23,659 bases of DNA from RGIG8748 sp045578205 (GCA_045578205.1 JAZNJU010000076.1:1-23659), one strand, 5' to 3'; shown: positions 4,851 to 13,613, numbered from the stretch's first letter. The notes: a model not told the origin generated them from the letters alone. Translations and numbers: made by a program.

Positions 4851-7733
4851 ATGAAAACTATGAAGCGCATAGTTGCAACATTTGTAGCAGTACTCATGAT
4901 TGCAACTACACTTCTCACAGTGAACGTTTTTGCAGACGCTGTTACATTCCCCGATGTTGCAGATGATTATGTTTACAAGAATGCAATATATTCACTGGTG
5001 CAGAAAGGCATCATCAATGGTATACAGCAGGAGGATGGCACATTCATCTTCAAGCCTGATGCTACTATCACAAGAGCAGAATTTGCCAAGATGATAACTG
5101 TTGCTCTTGCAGGTAACGTCACACTTACTGAAAAGACAGACAAGTTCCCCGATGTTGCAGACAGCCACTGGGCAAATACATACATTGCCTATGCGGTTAA
5201 GGCAGGCATCATCAACGGACGCGACGACGGTACATTCCGTCCCGAAAACCCTGTTACATACGGCGAAGCAATAAAAATGCTCGTTTGTGCAAAGGGCTAC
5301 GGTTCCCTCTATGCACAGGCACAGATGCAGGGACAACCCTGGTACTTTGGCTACATTAAAATAGCAAACGACATCAACCTCACAAAGAGCGCACAGGCTC
5401 TTGGCGATGCACAGGCTCCCAGAGGTATGGTTGCCCAACTTATCTACAACATGGATTACACCAAAAAAATTGATGTAACTACACCCGGCGACGGCCCTGA
5501 AATCGACCTTGGCGAAGATGATGAATACGAAGAAGCCAGCGGCGTGGTTGTTGCTGTTGTAGACACCAGTCTCACAGGTGAAAACTACGGTCTTAACAAG
5601 TTCCAGATTATGATAGACGACACAGTATACAACGTTGGTAAAAAACTCACTGTAGATTCTTTCTATGATTATCTTGGCGTTATGATTGACTTTGAATACA
5701 GCGAAGACAAGGATATTCCTGTCATTGAGAGAGTTACCGAATTTGGCAGAAATGAATCTGTTACAATACAGGCTGAAGACATCGATAGTGTAAAAGACGG
5801 TGTTATCGAATACTATGAAAGCGAAAACGCAAGAAAAACTACCGAAGCAAAACTTGCAGATGACCTCTATGTAATATACAACGGTCAGGGTGTGGCACAG
5901 AAAGATATTACAAATTCTTTCATTGAAAAGTATTTTGATATCGAATGCGGTGAAATCAGACTGGAAAACAACGATGGCGGCAAAGATTATGAAATTGCTT
6001 ACGTTACAAGTTACGACACCTACTATGTAACAGGTAGAACTGTCAACAAGGATCTCTACACATTCACTGATTCCTATGCTTCAAAGAGTGTAACTCTTGA
6101 AAATGACGAAGATTCTTGTGTTGTATACAAGGTAGCAACAGCCGGCGGCGAAAAAAAACAAAGCACAGTTACCGGCATAAGTTCCAGCAAGGTTGTACTC
6201 AGCGTGGCAAAACCTCTTGGTAATGGTGTGGCGGAGGCAATCGTTTCCACAGCAACACTCAAAAACGCTGAAGTTGACGAAATGTCCGGATACGATGAAA
6301 TAACAATAGACGGAAAAGAATATAAACTTTCCAGATACTATGAGGAACTTTTAGAGAAAGATTCCGACACTTACAATTTCAAGGTTGGAGACAGAGCAAC
6401 TTTCTACCTTGACTATGCAGGCCGCATAGTATTTATGACAAAGTCCGAAAGCACAGATCCCTATGCGTATGTTCTCGGATTTGATACAGGAAGCGGCATT
6501 AACGGTACTAAGTCCATAAAACTCTTTGCTGTTTCAGGGTCTTCTGCAACCACTGTTATCTATCCCTTAAAGAGTACAGTAAGGGTTAACGGTTCTTCCG
6601 AGGATGCATCTTCTGTTGCAGGAATTCTCAAAGATAACGCAGATACAATCAATGCAAAAATGCCGTCCAAGAACATTGAAAATGGTGAGTACGGACAACT
6701 TATTAAGTACACAACCACCACTATAGACGGCGTTGCACACATCTCCGAAATCTACACAATAGATTCCGATGACCTTGAAAACGGCGACATCGTTCCCGGA
6801 TTATTTAAGACAACTTCCGACGGTAACAAAGAAGCATTCTCCGACGGTAACAAACTCACATACAATTCTTCTTCTTCCAAGTCATTTACAGTTGGCGGTT
6901 CAGACCAGTTTGTTATTAACTCCTCCACAGTTGTAATCCTTGTTCCTAAGGACAGAACAGATGAGGATGAATTCAAGAAGAGAACATCTTCCTACTTCTC
7001 CAACGGCAATTCCTATGTTGTAGAGCCCTATGATGTAACAGGTAACGTTGCCAAGGTTGTTCTTGTGTACACAACAGGTTCCAACGCTGCAACTGTATAT
7101 TCAACTACAACACCTGTATTTATCCAGCGTATCGGCGGTGCTAAAAATGAAAAGGGCAAAGACGTCGACAAGATATATTACTACAATGCAGGCGACGAAG
7201 TGAACGAAAACAGCAAACCCAAGGAAATACTCACATCCGAAAAATATATTGCAGACGGAGTAATAGATTCCGGCGACATCGTTAAACTTGCAATAGATGA
7301 TGGCGAAGTTACCAAGATTCAAAAGGTATTTGTTGACGGTGTTCTCTATGACTACACCGACGGTTCACCTTTTGAAACATTCAAGGCTACAGGAAATATG
7401 ATTACGCACGCAAAGGATTCTTCCTCTTCCGAATATTACCAGGTAGTTTTAGGTACTGTTGACAGTATTGACGGTGAATCGCTTATGGTTGTTCCTCAGA
7501 TTGTAGATAACAACGATGATTATAACGGTGATTGGAAACCATTCACAGTTGTAAACGATACCAGATTCTATATGTTTGACGCCGATGATTCTTCCTACTC
7601 CACACAGGCAGATCTCGGAAGCCTCAGCCCTGCAACAAACAACGGAAAAGTGGATGCAGTAAACGCTTCCAAGGTTGTACTTGTTAAACTTGGCACTTTA
7701 GAGGCTGTGTACATCCTCGATGCTTACAACTAA
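4851..7733 (+). CDS. S-layer homology (SLH) domain surface protein
   Basis: A 960-residue exported protein. A signal peptide occupies residues 1-29, with likely cleavage after VFA. Three SLH-type repeats follow: about 33-86 (FPDVADDY...ITRAEFAKM), 99-149 (FPDVADSHWA...FRPENPVTYGEAIKM) and a more divergent 153-201 (APRGMVAQL). SLH triplets normally anchor proteins to pyruvylated secondary cell-wall polymer. After an acidic linker (EIDLGEDDEYEE), about 740 residues of beta-rich, Asp/Ser/Thr-rich sequence without cysteine-rich or enzyme motifs that I recognise form the ectodomain. The strong promoter, stable leader and uniform, optimised codon choice suggest an abundant structural surface or S-layer protein. 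It stands alone, bounded by a terminator hairpin at 7745. The ectodomain function is unknown. Confidence 0.9.
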   Translation: MKTMKRIVATFVAVLMIATTLLTVNVFADAVTFPDVADDYVYKNAIYSLVQKGIINGIQQEDGTFIFKPDATITRAEFAKMITVALAGNVTLTEKTDKFPDVADSHWANTYIAYAVKAGIINGRDDGTFRPENPVTYGEAIKMLVCAKGYGSLYAQAQMQGQPWYFGYIKIANDINLTKSAQALGDAQAPRGMVAQLIYNMDYTKKIDVTTPGDGPEIDLGEDDEYEEASGVVVAVVDTSLTGENYGLNKFQIMIDDTVYNVGKKLTVDSFYDYLGVMIDFEYSEDKDIPVIERVTEFGRNESVTIQAEDIDSVKDGVIEYYESENARKTTEAKLADDLYVIYNGQGVAQKDITNSFIEKYFDIECGEIRLENNDGGKDYEIAYVTSYDTYYVTGRTVNKDLYTFTDSYASKSVTLENDEDSCVVYKVATAGGEKKQSTVTGISSSKVVLSVAKPLGNGVAEAIVSTATLKNAEVDEMSGYDEITIDGKEYKLSRYYEELLEKDSDTYNFKVGDRATFYLDYAGRIVFMTKSESTDPYAYVLGFDTGSGINGTKSIKLFAVSGSSATTVIYPLKSTVRVNGSSEDASSVAGILKDNADTINAKMPSKNIENGEYGQLIKYTTTTIDGVAHISEIYTIDSDDLENGDIVPGLFKTTSDGNKEAFSDGNKLTYNSSSSKSFTVGGSDQFVINSSTVVILVPKDRTDEDEFKKRTSSYFSNGNSYVVEPYDVTGNVAKVVLVYTTGSNAATVYSTTTPVFIQRIGGAKNEKGKDVDKIYYYNAGDEVNENSKPKEILTSEKYIADGVIDSGDIVKLAIDDGEVTKIQKVFVDGVLYDYTDGSPFETFKATGNMITHAKDSSSSEYYQVVLGTVDSIDGESLMVVPQIVDNNDDYNGDWKPFTVVNDTRFYMFDADDSSYSTQADLGSLSPATNNGKVDAVNASKVVLVKLGTLEAVYILDAYN

Positions 7734-7744
7734 TATTTAAACTT

Positions 7745-7776
7745 AAAATGGCTTTCGCGAATGCGAAAGCCATTTT
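7745..7776 (+). terminator. Terminator hairpin after the SLH gene
   Basis: AAAATGGCTTTCGC and GCGAAAGCCATTTT pair perfectly (14 bp, loop GAAT), 11 nt after the stop codon. The core GGCTTTCGC/GCGAAAGCC recurs in the palindrome at 8021-8046. Confidence 0.8.
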
Positions 7777-8100
7777 AGACTGTTGAAAAAGAACGCACCG
7801 CAAAGTGAAACAAAAGTAACACTCACAGACAAAGCGCTTTATCTGTGAGTGTTTTAATTTAAGGTTGCTTTTGGCACAAATGCCAAAAGACAGGATTTTA
7901 TACACTTTGCTTACTTCGTCATCGCTCATTGCCGTACCTTTGTACTGCCTTCTTCGCGATTCCTCGTCTGCGTTCATTTTCATTCGTCTATCAGCGTGTC
8001 GGATTTATCGACACGCTGATATGGCTTTCGCATATGCGAAAGCCATTTTTTGTATATTGAAATTTCTTTGGGGCAAAATACCAAAGAGGTGACGATATAG
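7777..8100. other. Hairpin-rich intergenic region before ldhA
   Basis: No gene is supported. Successive hairpins lie at 7818-7853 (AACACTCACAGA stem), 7868-7889 (CTTTTGGCA/TGCCAAAAG), 7989-8021 (13-bp TATCAGCGTGTCG stem) and 8066-8086 (CTTTGG/CCAAAG, just before the ldhA ribosome site). The first and last big palindromes share one core, which gives the look of a dispersed non-coding repeat. I see no clear sigma-A promoter for ldhA here. Confidence 0.55.
8021..8046. repeat. 26-nt perfect palindrome, second copy of the GGCTTTCGC stem
   Basis: ATGGCTTTCGCAT meets ATGCGAAAGCCAT with no loop and is followed by a T run, so it can also act as a terminator. It shares its core with the hairpin at 7745-7776. 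Confidence 0.7.
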
Positions 8101-9087
8101 ATGATAAAAGCGGCAATGTTCGACGCAAAACAATACGATATTGATTCCTTTGAGTCTTTGAAAAACGATGATATAAAGATAAAATATTTTGATACAAAAC
8201 TAACTGAAGACACTGCATATCTTGCCAAAGGATACGATGCGGTCATAGTGTTTGTAAATGATGATGTAAATGACAAGGTAATAGATATTCTGGTGTCTCT
8301 GGATGTGAAACTAATTGCCCTGCGCTGTGCCGGATTTAACAATGTAAATCTCAAATCCGCCTTGGGCAGAATTCCTGTAATAAGAGTTCCTGCATATTCA
8401 CCGCACGCTGTTGCCGAACACACCATAGGAATGCTTCTTACTTCCATACGAAGAATACACAAAGCATATATCCGCTCTAAGGATTTTAATTTCAGTCTGA
8501 ATGGTCTCACGGGATTCAACCTTAACGGTAAAACTGTCGGAATAGTAGGCACGGGTAAAATTGGTAGGGTATTTGCGGATATCTGCAAGGGTTTTGGCAT
8601 GAAAATCATTGCCTACGACCTGTACCCCGACGAGAGTTTGGGTATAGAGTATGGGCAACTGTCGGATGTTTTTGAAAAGAGCGACATTATATCCCTGCAC
8701 TGTCCGCTCACCAAAGAGAACTACCATATGATAGATGAAAAAAGCATATCGCGCATGAAAAAGGGCGTGATAATAATAAATACCTCCCGCGGTTCTCTGA
8801 TAGACGCGGAGGCTCTGCTTGAGGGGATAAAGACAAAAAAAGTCGGTGCCGCCTGCCTTGATGTGTACGAGGAAGAGTCCGAACTTTTCTTTGAAGACAA
8901 CTCGGGTAGAATTGTCCACGACGATATTCTGGCAAGGCTCATCTCCATGCCGAATGTACTCATAACTTCTCATCAGGCGTTTCTTACGGAGGAAGCCTTG
9001 GGAAACATTGCGGAAACTACTCTTTGCGGACTTGAACGGTTTTTTGGAAATGGTAATCTCGAAAATGAAGTAAAGTACAAAAAGTGA
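8101..9087 (+). CDS. ldhA: D-lactate dehydrogenase (D-2-hydroxyacid dehydrogenase family)
   Basis: A 328-residue NAD-dependent enzyme that reduces pyruvate to D-lactate in the cytoplasm and regenerates NAD+ in fermentation. It matches the E. coli LdhA type closely in length and in landmark blocks: LRCAGFNNVN, RVPAYSPHAVAEHTIGM, FSLNGLTGFNLNGKTVG and HQAFLTEEAL. The Rossmann motif is G150-x-G152-x2-G155, with D173 at the NAD-selecting position. The catalytic residues R230 (NTSRG), E259 (DVYEEE) and H291 are all in place. The ribosome site AGAGGTGA lies 10 nt before the ATG, inside a small hairpin. It is monocistronic, with a terminator shared with the convergent gene. A related 2-hydroxyacid dehydrogenase is possible, but the LdhA-specific blocks make D-lactate most likely. 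Confidence 0.9.
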   Translation: MIKAAMFDAKQYDIDSFESLKNDDIKIKYFDTKLTEDTAYLAKGYDAVIVFVNDDVNDKVIDILVSLDVKLIALRCAGFNNVNLKSALGRIPVIRVPAYSPHAVAEHTIGMLLTSIRRIHKAYIRSKDFNFSLNGLTGFNLNGKTVGIVGTGKIGRVFADICKGFGMKIIAYDLYPDESLGIEYGQLSDVFEKSDIISLHCPLTKENYHMIDEKSISRMKKGVIIINTSRGSLIDAEALLEGIKTKKVGAACLDVYEEESELFFEDNSGRIVHDDILARLISMPNVLITSHQAFLTEEALGNIAETTLCGLERFFGNGNLENEVKYKK

Positions 9088-9101
9088 CGTATAAATACTA
9101 C

Positions 9102-9128
9102 AAAGGCACGCCGTTTTGGCGTGCCTTT
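9102..9128. terminator. Bidirectional terminator between ldhA and the WG-repeat gene
   Basis: AAAGGCACGCC / GGCGTGCCTTT is a perfect 11-bp stem with loop GTTTT, flanked by A and T runs, between two convergent genes. Confidence 0.88.
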
Positions 9129-9132
9129 TTAA

Positions 9133-10479
9133 TTACGGCATAATGCCGTCAAATGTATCTTTCAAAATATTTTCGCCTTTTTTTTCTATCACAAACCACT
9201 CGGTTTCTTCTTTTGCACTTTGTACCACTGCATAGCCGTCGTCATAGAATGAGGTGGCATATGCGTACGACGGCTCAATTTTCCATTTTCCGTTTTTGGC
9301 TATATAGCCATATTTCTTACCGTCCTTAACGCAGGCGATGGAATTTGAAAAGTCACTGGCAGCATCAAAGTCCGGCTCTATCTTCCATTTTCCGTTTTTG
9401 CCGATATAACCGAATTTGGTGTCTCCGTCCTCCAAGGCATAGGCAAGACCGTCCACAAAGTTTCCGACCAGTGCATAGTCGTTGTCAATTTTCCATTCGC
9501 CTTTTTTGTCGATAAATCCCCACTTGCCGTTTTTCTTTGCTGCGGCAAGGTTTTCGGAGAAGTCGTTTATTTCCTGAAAACGGGGTTTAACTGTCCATTT
9601 TCCTTTTTCATTTATAAAGCCCCACAGTTCATTTATATCTTTTGCTCTTGCAATTCCGTCATTAAAGGGCATTACTTCAAGGTAATCGTTGTCGATTTTC
9701 CATTCGCCTTTTTTGTCAACAAAACCCCATTTGCCGTTTTTCTTTGCGGGAGCAAGACCGTCTGCAAAGTTTCCGACATCTTCAAAGGTAGGTTTTATTA
9801 CAAATTCACCTTTTTTGTTCACAAAGCCCCACTTGGAGGTGGAAGCATCTTTAACACCTGCAAGGGAATCGGAGAAACTCAACGCATCACCAAAGGAAGC
9901 CTTTATTTCCCACTCGCCTTTTTTGTTCACAAATCCCCACTTTCCGTTCTGAGACATAGCAATAAGACCGTCGGAAAACTCGGGGGCGCAGCCATTAAAA
10001 TTGAACTTTGTGACTTCTTCACCTTTTCCTGTCATAAGACCGTAACTCGCAGGATTCTGAACAAACAGTTCGTCGCCCACGGGAGGCTCTTTTGCCACAA
10101 TCATACCTTCTCCCGGGAGATATGCAAGAACATAGTCGGCATCTGCAATTGTTTTGCCTTTTTTGTCTATAATTCCGTACATTATTTCGCCCGTTTCTGT
10201 GTTTACCTCGTTGAATACAATCATATTGTCACAAAACAGGTTGTTCGCCTCTTTGTCCTTGCCGCCAAAAACAACGGTGAGTAATATAGCGAGAACAAGT
10301 ATAACAGCCACAATGCCAATGGGTTTTGCGTAGCGCTTTGCCACACCGAAAATATCTTTCGGGCTGTCGGGAGCATCGGTTATTTCTTTAATATCACGTA
10401 TTGATTCGCTTGCATTTTCCTCGGGGGAAACAGGGCCGTTTTCGTTTTCTTCAAATGGTGTATTTTCAAATTCAGACAT
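9133..10479 (-). CDS. Membrane-anchored WG-repeat protein
   Basis: A 448-residue protein with an acidic cytoplasmic head of about 53 residues, one membrane helix (about 54-71, IGIVAVILVLAILLTVVFGG), and an outer part made almost wholly of WG (KWGF-type) repeats. About eight to ten units are visible, with cores such as KWGFVNKKGEW, KWGFIDKKGEW, FGYIGKNGKW and YGYIAKNGKW, spaced about 33-45 residues. WG repeats are thought to form beta-propeller-like or solenoid scaffolds. No enzymatic residues are recognised and the function is unknown. I place the start at ATG 10479, because AAAGGAGG lies 6 nt upstream; an ATG 21 bp earlier has no such site. The gene is monocistronic, with its own promoter. 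Confidence 0.85.
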   Translation of the reverse strand: MSEFENTPFEENENGPVSPEENASESIRDIKEITDAPDSPKDIFGVAKRYAKPIGIVAVILVLAILLTVVFGGKDKEANNLFCDNMIVFNEVNTETGEIMYGIIDKKGKTIADADYVLAYLPGEGMIVAKEPPVGDELFVQNPASYGLMTGKGEEVTKFNFNGCAPEFSDGLIAMSQNGKWGFVNKKGEWEIKASFGDALSFSDSLAGVKDASTSKWGFVNKKGEFVIKPTFEDVGNFADGLAPAKKNGKWGFVDKKGEWKIDNDYLEVMPFNDGIARAKDINELWGFINEKGKWTVKPRFQEINDFSENLAAAKKNGKWGFIDKKGEWKIDNDYALVGNFVDGLAYALEDGDTKFGYIGKNGKWKIEPDFDAASDFSNSIACVKDGKKYGYIAKNGKWKIEPSYAYATSFYDDGYAVVQSAKEETEWFVIEKKGENILKDTFDGIMP

Positions 10480-10514
10480 AATAATCCTCCTTTTGTACAT
10501 ATACTATATACTAA

Positions 10515-10543
10515 ATTTTATCATAAATAACATTATATGTCAA
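10515..10543 (-). promoter_or_regulatory. Promoter of the WG-repeat gene
   Basis: On the minus strand, TTGACA (10543-10538), 17 bp, TAAAAT (10520-10515), about 35 nt before the start codon. Confidence 0.8.
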
Positions 10544-10614
10544 ATCATGCAATCATAATGTAAACATAACAAAGCATAATGAGTGCATATAATTTAGCAC
10601 TGGGAGTGGTATGT

Positions 10615-11724
10615 GTGAAGAAAGTATTTTTGATATGCGTATGTTTTTTGCTTGCCGTTTCACCGTCTATGGTTTGTGCGGTGGATATTTCGGCAAGTTC
10701 CGCCGTGCTTATTGACACCCGATACGGGACTGTGATATACGAAAAAAATTCATCAAATCAGATGACCATGGCAAGCACAACAAAAATCATGACCGCAATA
10801 TGTGCCATAGAAGAGGGAGACCTTGACAGGGAATACAAAATAGATGACAGAGCAATAGGGGTTGAGGGTTCTTCCATATACCTTACAAAAGGTGAGACTC
10901 TCACTCTTCGCGAACTGGTGTACGGTCTTATGCTGAATTCCGGAAACGATGCGGCTGTAGCCATAGCCTTTGCCGTGTCGGGTTCGGTGGAGGATTTTGC
11001 ATCGCTTATGAACGAAAAAGCCGCTAAGATAGGTGCAACGAACACAAACTTCAAAAACCCCAACGGTCTTGACGAAGAGGGACACTACACCACCGCATAT
11101 GACCTTGCAAAAATCACTGCATATGCCATGAAAAACCCCGAGTTCAAAAAAATTGTTTCTACATATCAGACCACAGTGAAAGGCCCCGAGGGAAAGAGGT
11201 ATCTTACAAATCACAACAAACTTTTAAAGCGTATGGAGGGGTGTGTGGGGGTTAAAACGGGATTTACCAAAAAGTCGGGCAGGTGTCTTGTGTCTGCTTG
11301 CGAAAGAGACGGGGTATCTCTTGTGGCGGTAACTTTAAACGCTCCCGATGACTGGAACGACCATATGAACATGATGGATTACGGATTTTCGGCTGTGACA
11401 AACAAAACCGTTCTCGCACAAGGCGAATATATGGGATGCGTGAATATAAAAAACGGTACAAAAAAGAAGATTGACGTTTTGTGTCAAACTTCTTTTTCAA
11501 TTCCCGCAGTTTCGGGAAAAAAGTATGTAACCTTGTATGAAGTGCCCGAAGCCCGGCAGGCACCCGTAAAAAAAGGCGATGTTCTGGGGCATGCAATGGT
11601 GTATATGGACGATATCCTTATTGACAAGGTGCCCGTTGTTGCTTCCTGCGATGTTTCAGAAGTTCACAAACGGACAGTTTCGGAAAGCCTTGGTATGATT
11701 ACAGGCTGTTTTCTGGGAAAATAG
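10615..11724 (+). CDS. dacF: D-alanyl-D-alanine carboxypeptidase, DacF-like
   Basis: A 369-residue penicillin-binding protein of the S11 family that trims the terminal D-Ala from peptidoglycan stem peptides outside the membrane. All three active-site motifs are present: STTK (S54 nucleophile, K57), SGN (109-111) and KTG (214-216). A signal peptide (VKKVFLICVCFLLAVSPSMV, then CA) supports a GTG start at 10615 with GGGAG 8 nt upstream. An in-frame ATG 36 bp earlier would spoil the signal peptide and lacks a ribosome site. A C-terminal beta domain follows from about residue 260. The DacF assignment among the S11 paralogues is by general resemblance and the sporulation-type neighbourhood. A TATAAT box at 10588 has no good -35 partner, so its control is unclear. 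Its 3' end overlaps trmB by 26 bp, tail to tail. Confidence 0.87.
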   Translation: MKKVFLICVCFLLAVSPSMVCAVDISASSAVLIDTRYGTVIYEKNSSNQMTMASTTKIMTAICAIEEGDLDREYKIDDRAIGVEGSSIYLTKGETLTLRELVYGLMLNSGNDAAVAIAFAVSGSVEDFASLMNEKAAKIGATNTNFKNPNGLDEEGHYTTAYDLAKITAYAMKNPEFKKIVSTYQTTVKGPEGKRYLTNHNKLLKRMEGCVGVKTGFTKKSGRCLVSACERDGVSLVAVTLNAPDDWNDHMNMMDYGFSAVTNKTVLAQGEYMGCVNIKNGTKKKIDVLCQTSFSIPAVSGKKYVTLYEVPEARQAPVKKGDVLGHAMVYMDDILIDKVPVVASCDVSEVHKRTVSESLGMITGCFLGK

Positions 11725-12349
11725 CCTCGCAGCGGTATATCGGCTGGCCGAGATTTGTGAAGTTGGTTTCGTATTCTGTCATAACATTGCCCTCAAACTT
11801 GCTGTTGTGGAGGTCAAAGGTGATGTTTTTTAAGCGAAGACCGTAATCGGAAAAAGAATTCAGCGAAAACTCAAAAAGTTTCTGGTTGTCGGTTTTAAAG
11901 AAAATCGAACCATTGGGTTCCAGCCACTTTTGGTACATAGCAAGAAAATTTCCGTGGGTCAGGCGTCTTTTTGCATAACCGCTTTTCTTCCACGGGTCGC
12001 AGAAGTTTATGTAGATAACCTCGCACTTGGTTTTGCTCTCAAGACACGCAAGATTCATAACGTCGCCCTCAACAAATTTCACATTGGTAAGGCCGGCGTT
12101 TTTTATTTTTTCCAGAGCGAGGACAAGCACGTCGGAACATTTTTCCACCGCAATGAAATTGATGTCGGGATTTTGCATGGCGGTTTCCAGTATGAACTTG
12201 CCTTTTCCGCAACCTATTTCTATACGAAGCGGTTTGCCATCTCCAAAGACTGCCTTGATGTCTCCGCTGTAATCTTCAATATTTGTTATAAGAAGTTCGG
12301 AGCACGCCTCTATGCGCTCTTCCCTGTGTTTTTTTCTTCTCATTCTCAT
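11699..12349 (-). CDS. trmB: tRNA (guanine-N7-)-methyltransferase TrmB
   Basis: A 216-residue SAM-dependent enzyme that forms m7G at position 46 of the tRNA variable loop. The SAM-binding motif IEIGCGKGKF is at about 43-52. The family signatures INFCDPWKKSGYAKRRLTH and, near the C-terminus, TEYETNFTNLGQPIYRCEA are intact, and the length is normal. ATG at 12349 is preceded by AGGAGAG with a 7-nt gap. It is transcribed alone from its own promoter and ends inside the convergent dacF-like gene, with no hairpin terminator between them. Confidence 0.95.
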   Translation of the reverse strand: MRMRRKKHREERIEACSELLITNIEDYSGDIKAVFGDGKPLRIEIGCGKGKFILETAMQNPDINFIAVEKCSDVLVLALEKIKNAGLTNVKFVEGDVMNLACLESKTKCEVIYINFCDPWKKSGYAKRRLTHGNFLAMYQKWLEPNGSIFFKTDNQKLFEFSLNSFSDYGLRLKNITFDLHNSKFEGNVMTEYETNFTNLGQPIYRCEAIFPENSL

Positions 12350-12379
12350 ATCATAACTCTCCTAAATTAAATTAATTAA

Positions 12380-12408
12380 ATAATATCATCTTATTGAAGT
12401 TATTTCAA
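12380..12408 (-). promoter_or_regulatory. Promoter of trmB
   Basis: On the minus strand, TTGAAA (12408-12403), 17 bp, TATTAT (12385-12380). It is divergent from the rluB promoter, with 18 bp between them. Confidence 0.75.
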
Positions 12409-12426
12409 GTACAAATGAATTTCATA

Positions 12427-12455
12427 TTGAAATATATGGCAATATAAAGTATAAT
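12427..12455 (+). promoter_or_regulatory. Promoter of rluB and the GNAT-like gene
   Basis: TTGAAA (12427-12432), 17 bp, TATAAT (12450-12455), about 36 nt before the rluB start codon. Confidence 0.8.
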
Positions 12456-12490
12456 TATAATAGGACATTTTTGGTATTGGCGGTGAAAGT

Positions 12491-13243
12491 ATGGAAGAAA
12501 TGCGACTGCAAAAATTCCTTGCCCTTTGCTCTGTTTCCTCAAGACGAGGTGCCGAGGAAATCATAAAGCAGGGCAGGGTAAAGGTAAACGGTGAGACGGT
12601 AAGCGAAATGGGTGTCAAAATTTCCTCTGCCGACATCGTAACCGTTGACGGAGAGGTAATAAAAAAGGAAGATAAAAAGATATACATTATGCTGAATAAA
12701 CCCACAGGTTTTCTCACAACGGTGAGCGACGACAGAGGACGAGCCACTGTTATGGACCTTGTGGAGGACATTCCCGAGAGGATATACCCCGTAGGCAGAC
12801 TTGATTACAACACAGAGGGACTTATAATTCTCACCAACGACGGGGAACTGGCATATTCTCTCACTCACCCCAAGTACGAAAAGGAAAAAGAGTATGAAGT
12901 ACTGGTAAAGGGTATAGTGTACCATGGGGTTACGGAAAAACTGGAAAAAGGTGTTTATATAGACGGCAGAAAAACGGCTCCTGCCAAGGTGGAAGTGCTG
13001 GAGCACCGCAGAAATTCATCGGTACTTAGAATGTGTATTCACGAGGGCAGAAACCGACAGATAAGAAAAATGTGCGATGCAGTAGGCCATAGCGTAATTG
13101 CATTAAAGAGGGTCAGCGTGGACGGCATAGAACTGGGAAATCTTGATACAGGAAAATGGCGTCACCTTACAAAAACAGAAGTGGAGAGATTAAGATATGC
13201 TTACAATAAAGATAGAAGAAAAGCCTCAATCGACAGCAGATGA
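12491..13243 (+). CDS. rluB: 23S rRNA pseudouridine synthase, RluB/RsuA family
   Basis: A 250-residue enzyme with an N-terminal S4 RNA-binding domain (about 4-60: MRLQKFLALCSVSSRRGAEE ... GRVKVNGE) and a pseudouridine synthase domain with catalytic D105 in VGRLDYNTEGLIILTNDGEL. HEGRNRQIRKMC is the family's later signature. RluB converts a uridine in 23S rRNA helix 89-90 to pseudouridine. RsuA, acting on 16S rRNA, is the alternative, but RluB is the usual Firmicute form. The ribosome site GGTGA is modest, and a second ATG at 12500 is possible. The 3' end overlaps the next gene by 47 bp, implying co-transcription. Confidence 0.9.
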   Translation: MEEMRLQKFLALCSVSSRRGAEEIIKQGRVKVNGETVSEMGVKISSADIVTVDGEVIKKEDKKIYIMLNKPTGFLTTVSDDRGRATVMDLVEDIPERIYPVGRLDYNTEGLIILTNDGELAYSLTHPKYEKEKEYEVLVKGIVYHGVTEKLEKGVYIDGRKTAPAKVEVLEHRRNSSVLRMCIHEGRNRQIRKMCDAVGHSVIALKRVSVDGIELGNLDTGKWRHLTKTEVERLRYAYNKDRRKASIDSR

Positions 13244-13613
13244 ACTCAAAATACAAGTCCCCCAAAACAGTATCCTTATGTCCATGAAAGACGGCGATAC
13301 CGTAATGGGCGCGGGAGTAATGACAATATTTGAGGATTATGCTGAGATAAACGGAATATATGTAAAAGAAGAATTCGATGACTTTTCCCTGCGTTTCGGA
13401 ATTGGAAAATCGCTTCTCAATGTCATAGACCTGCGCGGAGTAAAAGACGTGGTTGCTCCTCTTTCACTCGGAGAGAGGCTCCTTACTGCATTGAGATTTA
13501 AAAAAACAAGCATTTTAGGAGACAAAATCCCACAAAATCTTGCAAAATTTGAAAATTATTTGAATTTGAACGGATATTTCGATACGAATTGTTCAAATTG
13601 CACAAAGGAATAA
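13197..13613 (+). CDS. Small GNAT-like acetyltransferase-fold protein
   Basis: A 138-residue protein of unknown substrate. Its middle (AEINGIYVKEEF ... FGIGKSLLNVIDLRGVKDVV ... ALRFKKTSIL) has the order of beta-strand, GIG-type acetyl-CoA loop and helix seen in small GNAT proteins, but the classical R/Q-x-x-G-x-G/A loop is reduced to RFGIGKS. Start ATG 13197 has GGAGAG 8 nt upstream and lies within the last 47 bp of rluB. The C-terminus has two cysteines (CSNC) that could be solvent-exposed. The gene is real on coding quality and translational coupling, but the enzymatic activity is inferred. Confidence 0.65.
   Translation: MLTIKIEEKPQSTADELKIQVPQNSILMSMKDGDTVMGAGVMTIFEDYAEINGIYVKEEFDDFSLRFGIGKSLLNVIDLRGVKDVVAPLSLGERLLTALRFKKTSILGDKIPQNLAKFENYLNLNGYFDTNCSNCTKE

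Noticed and set aside
7684..7983. Minus-strand open frame of 99 codons between the SLH gene and ldhA
   Set aside because: It spans several hairpins and the SLH terminator and lacks a Shine-Dalgarno site. I treat the stretch as non-coding repeat-like DNA.
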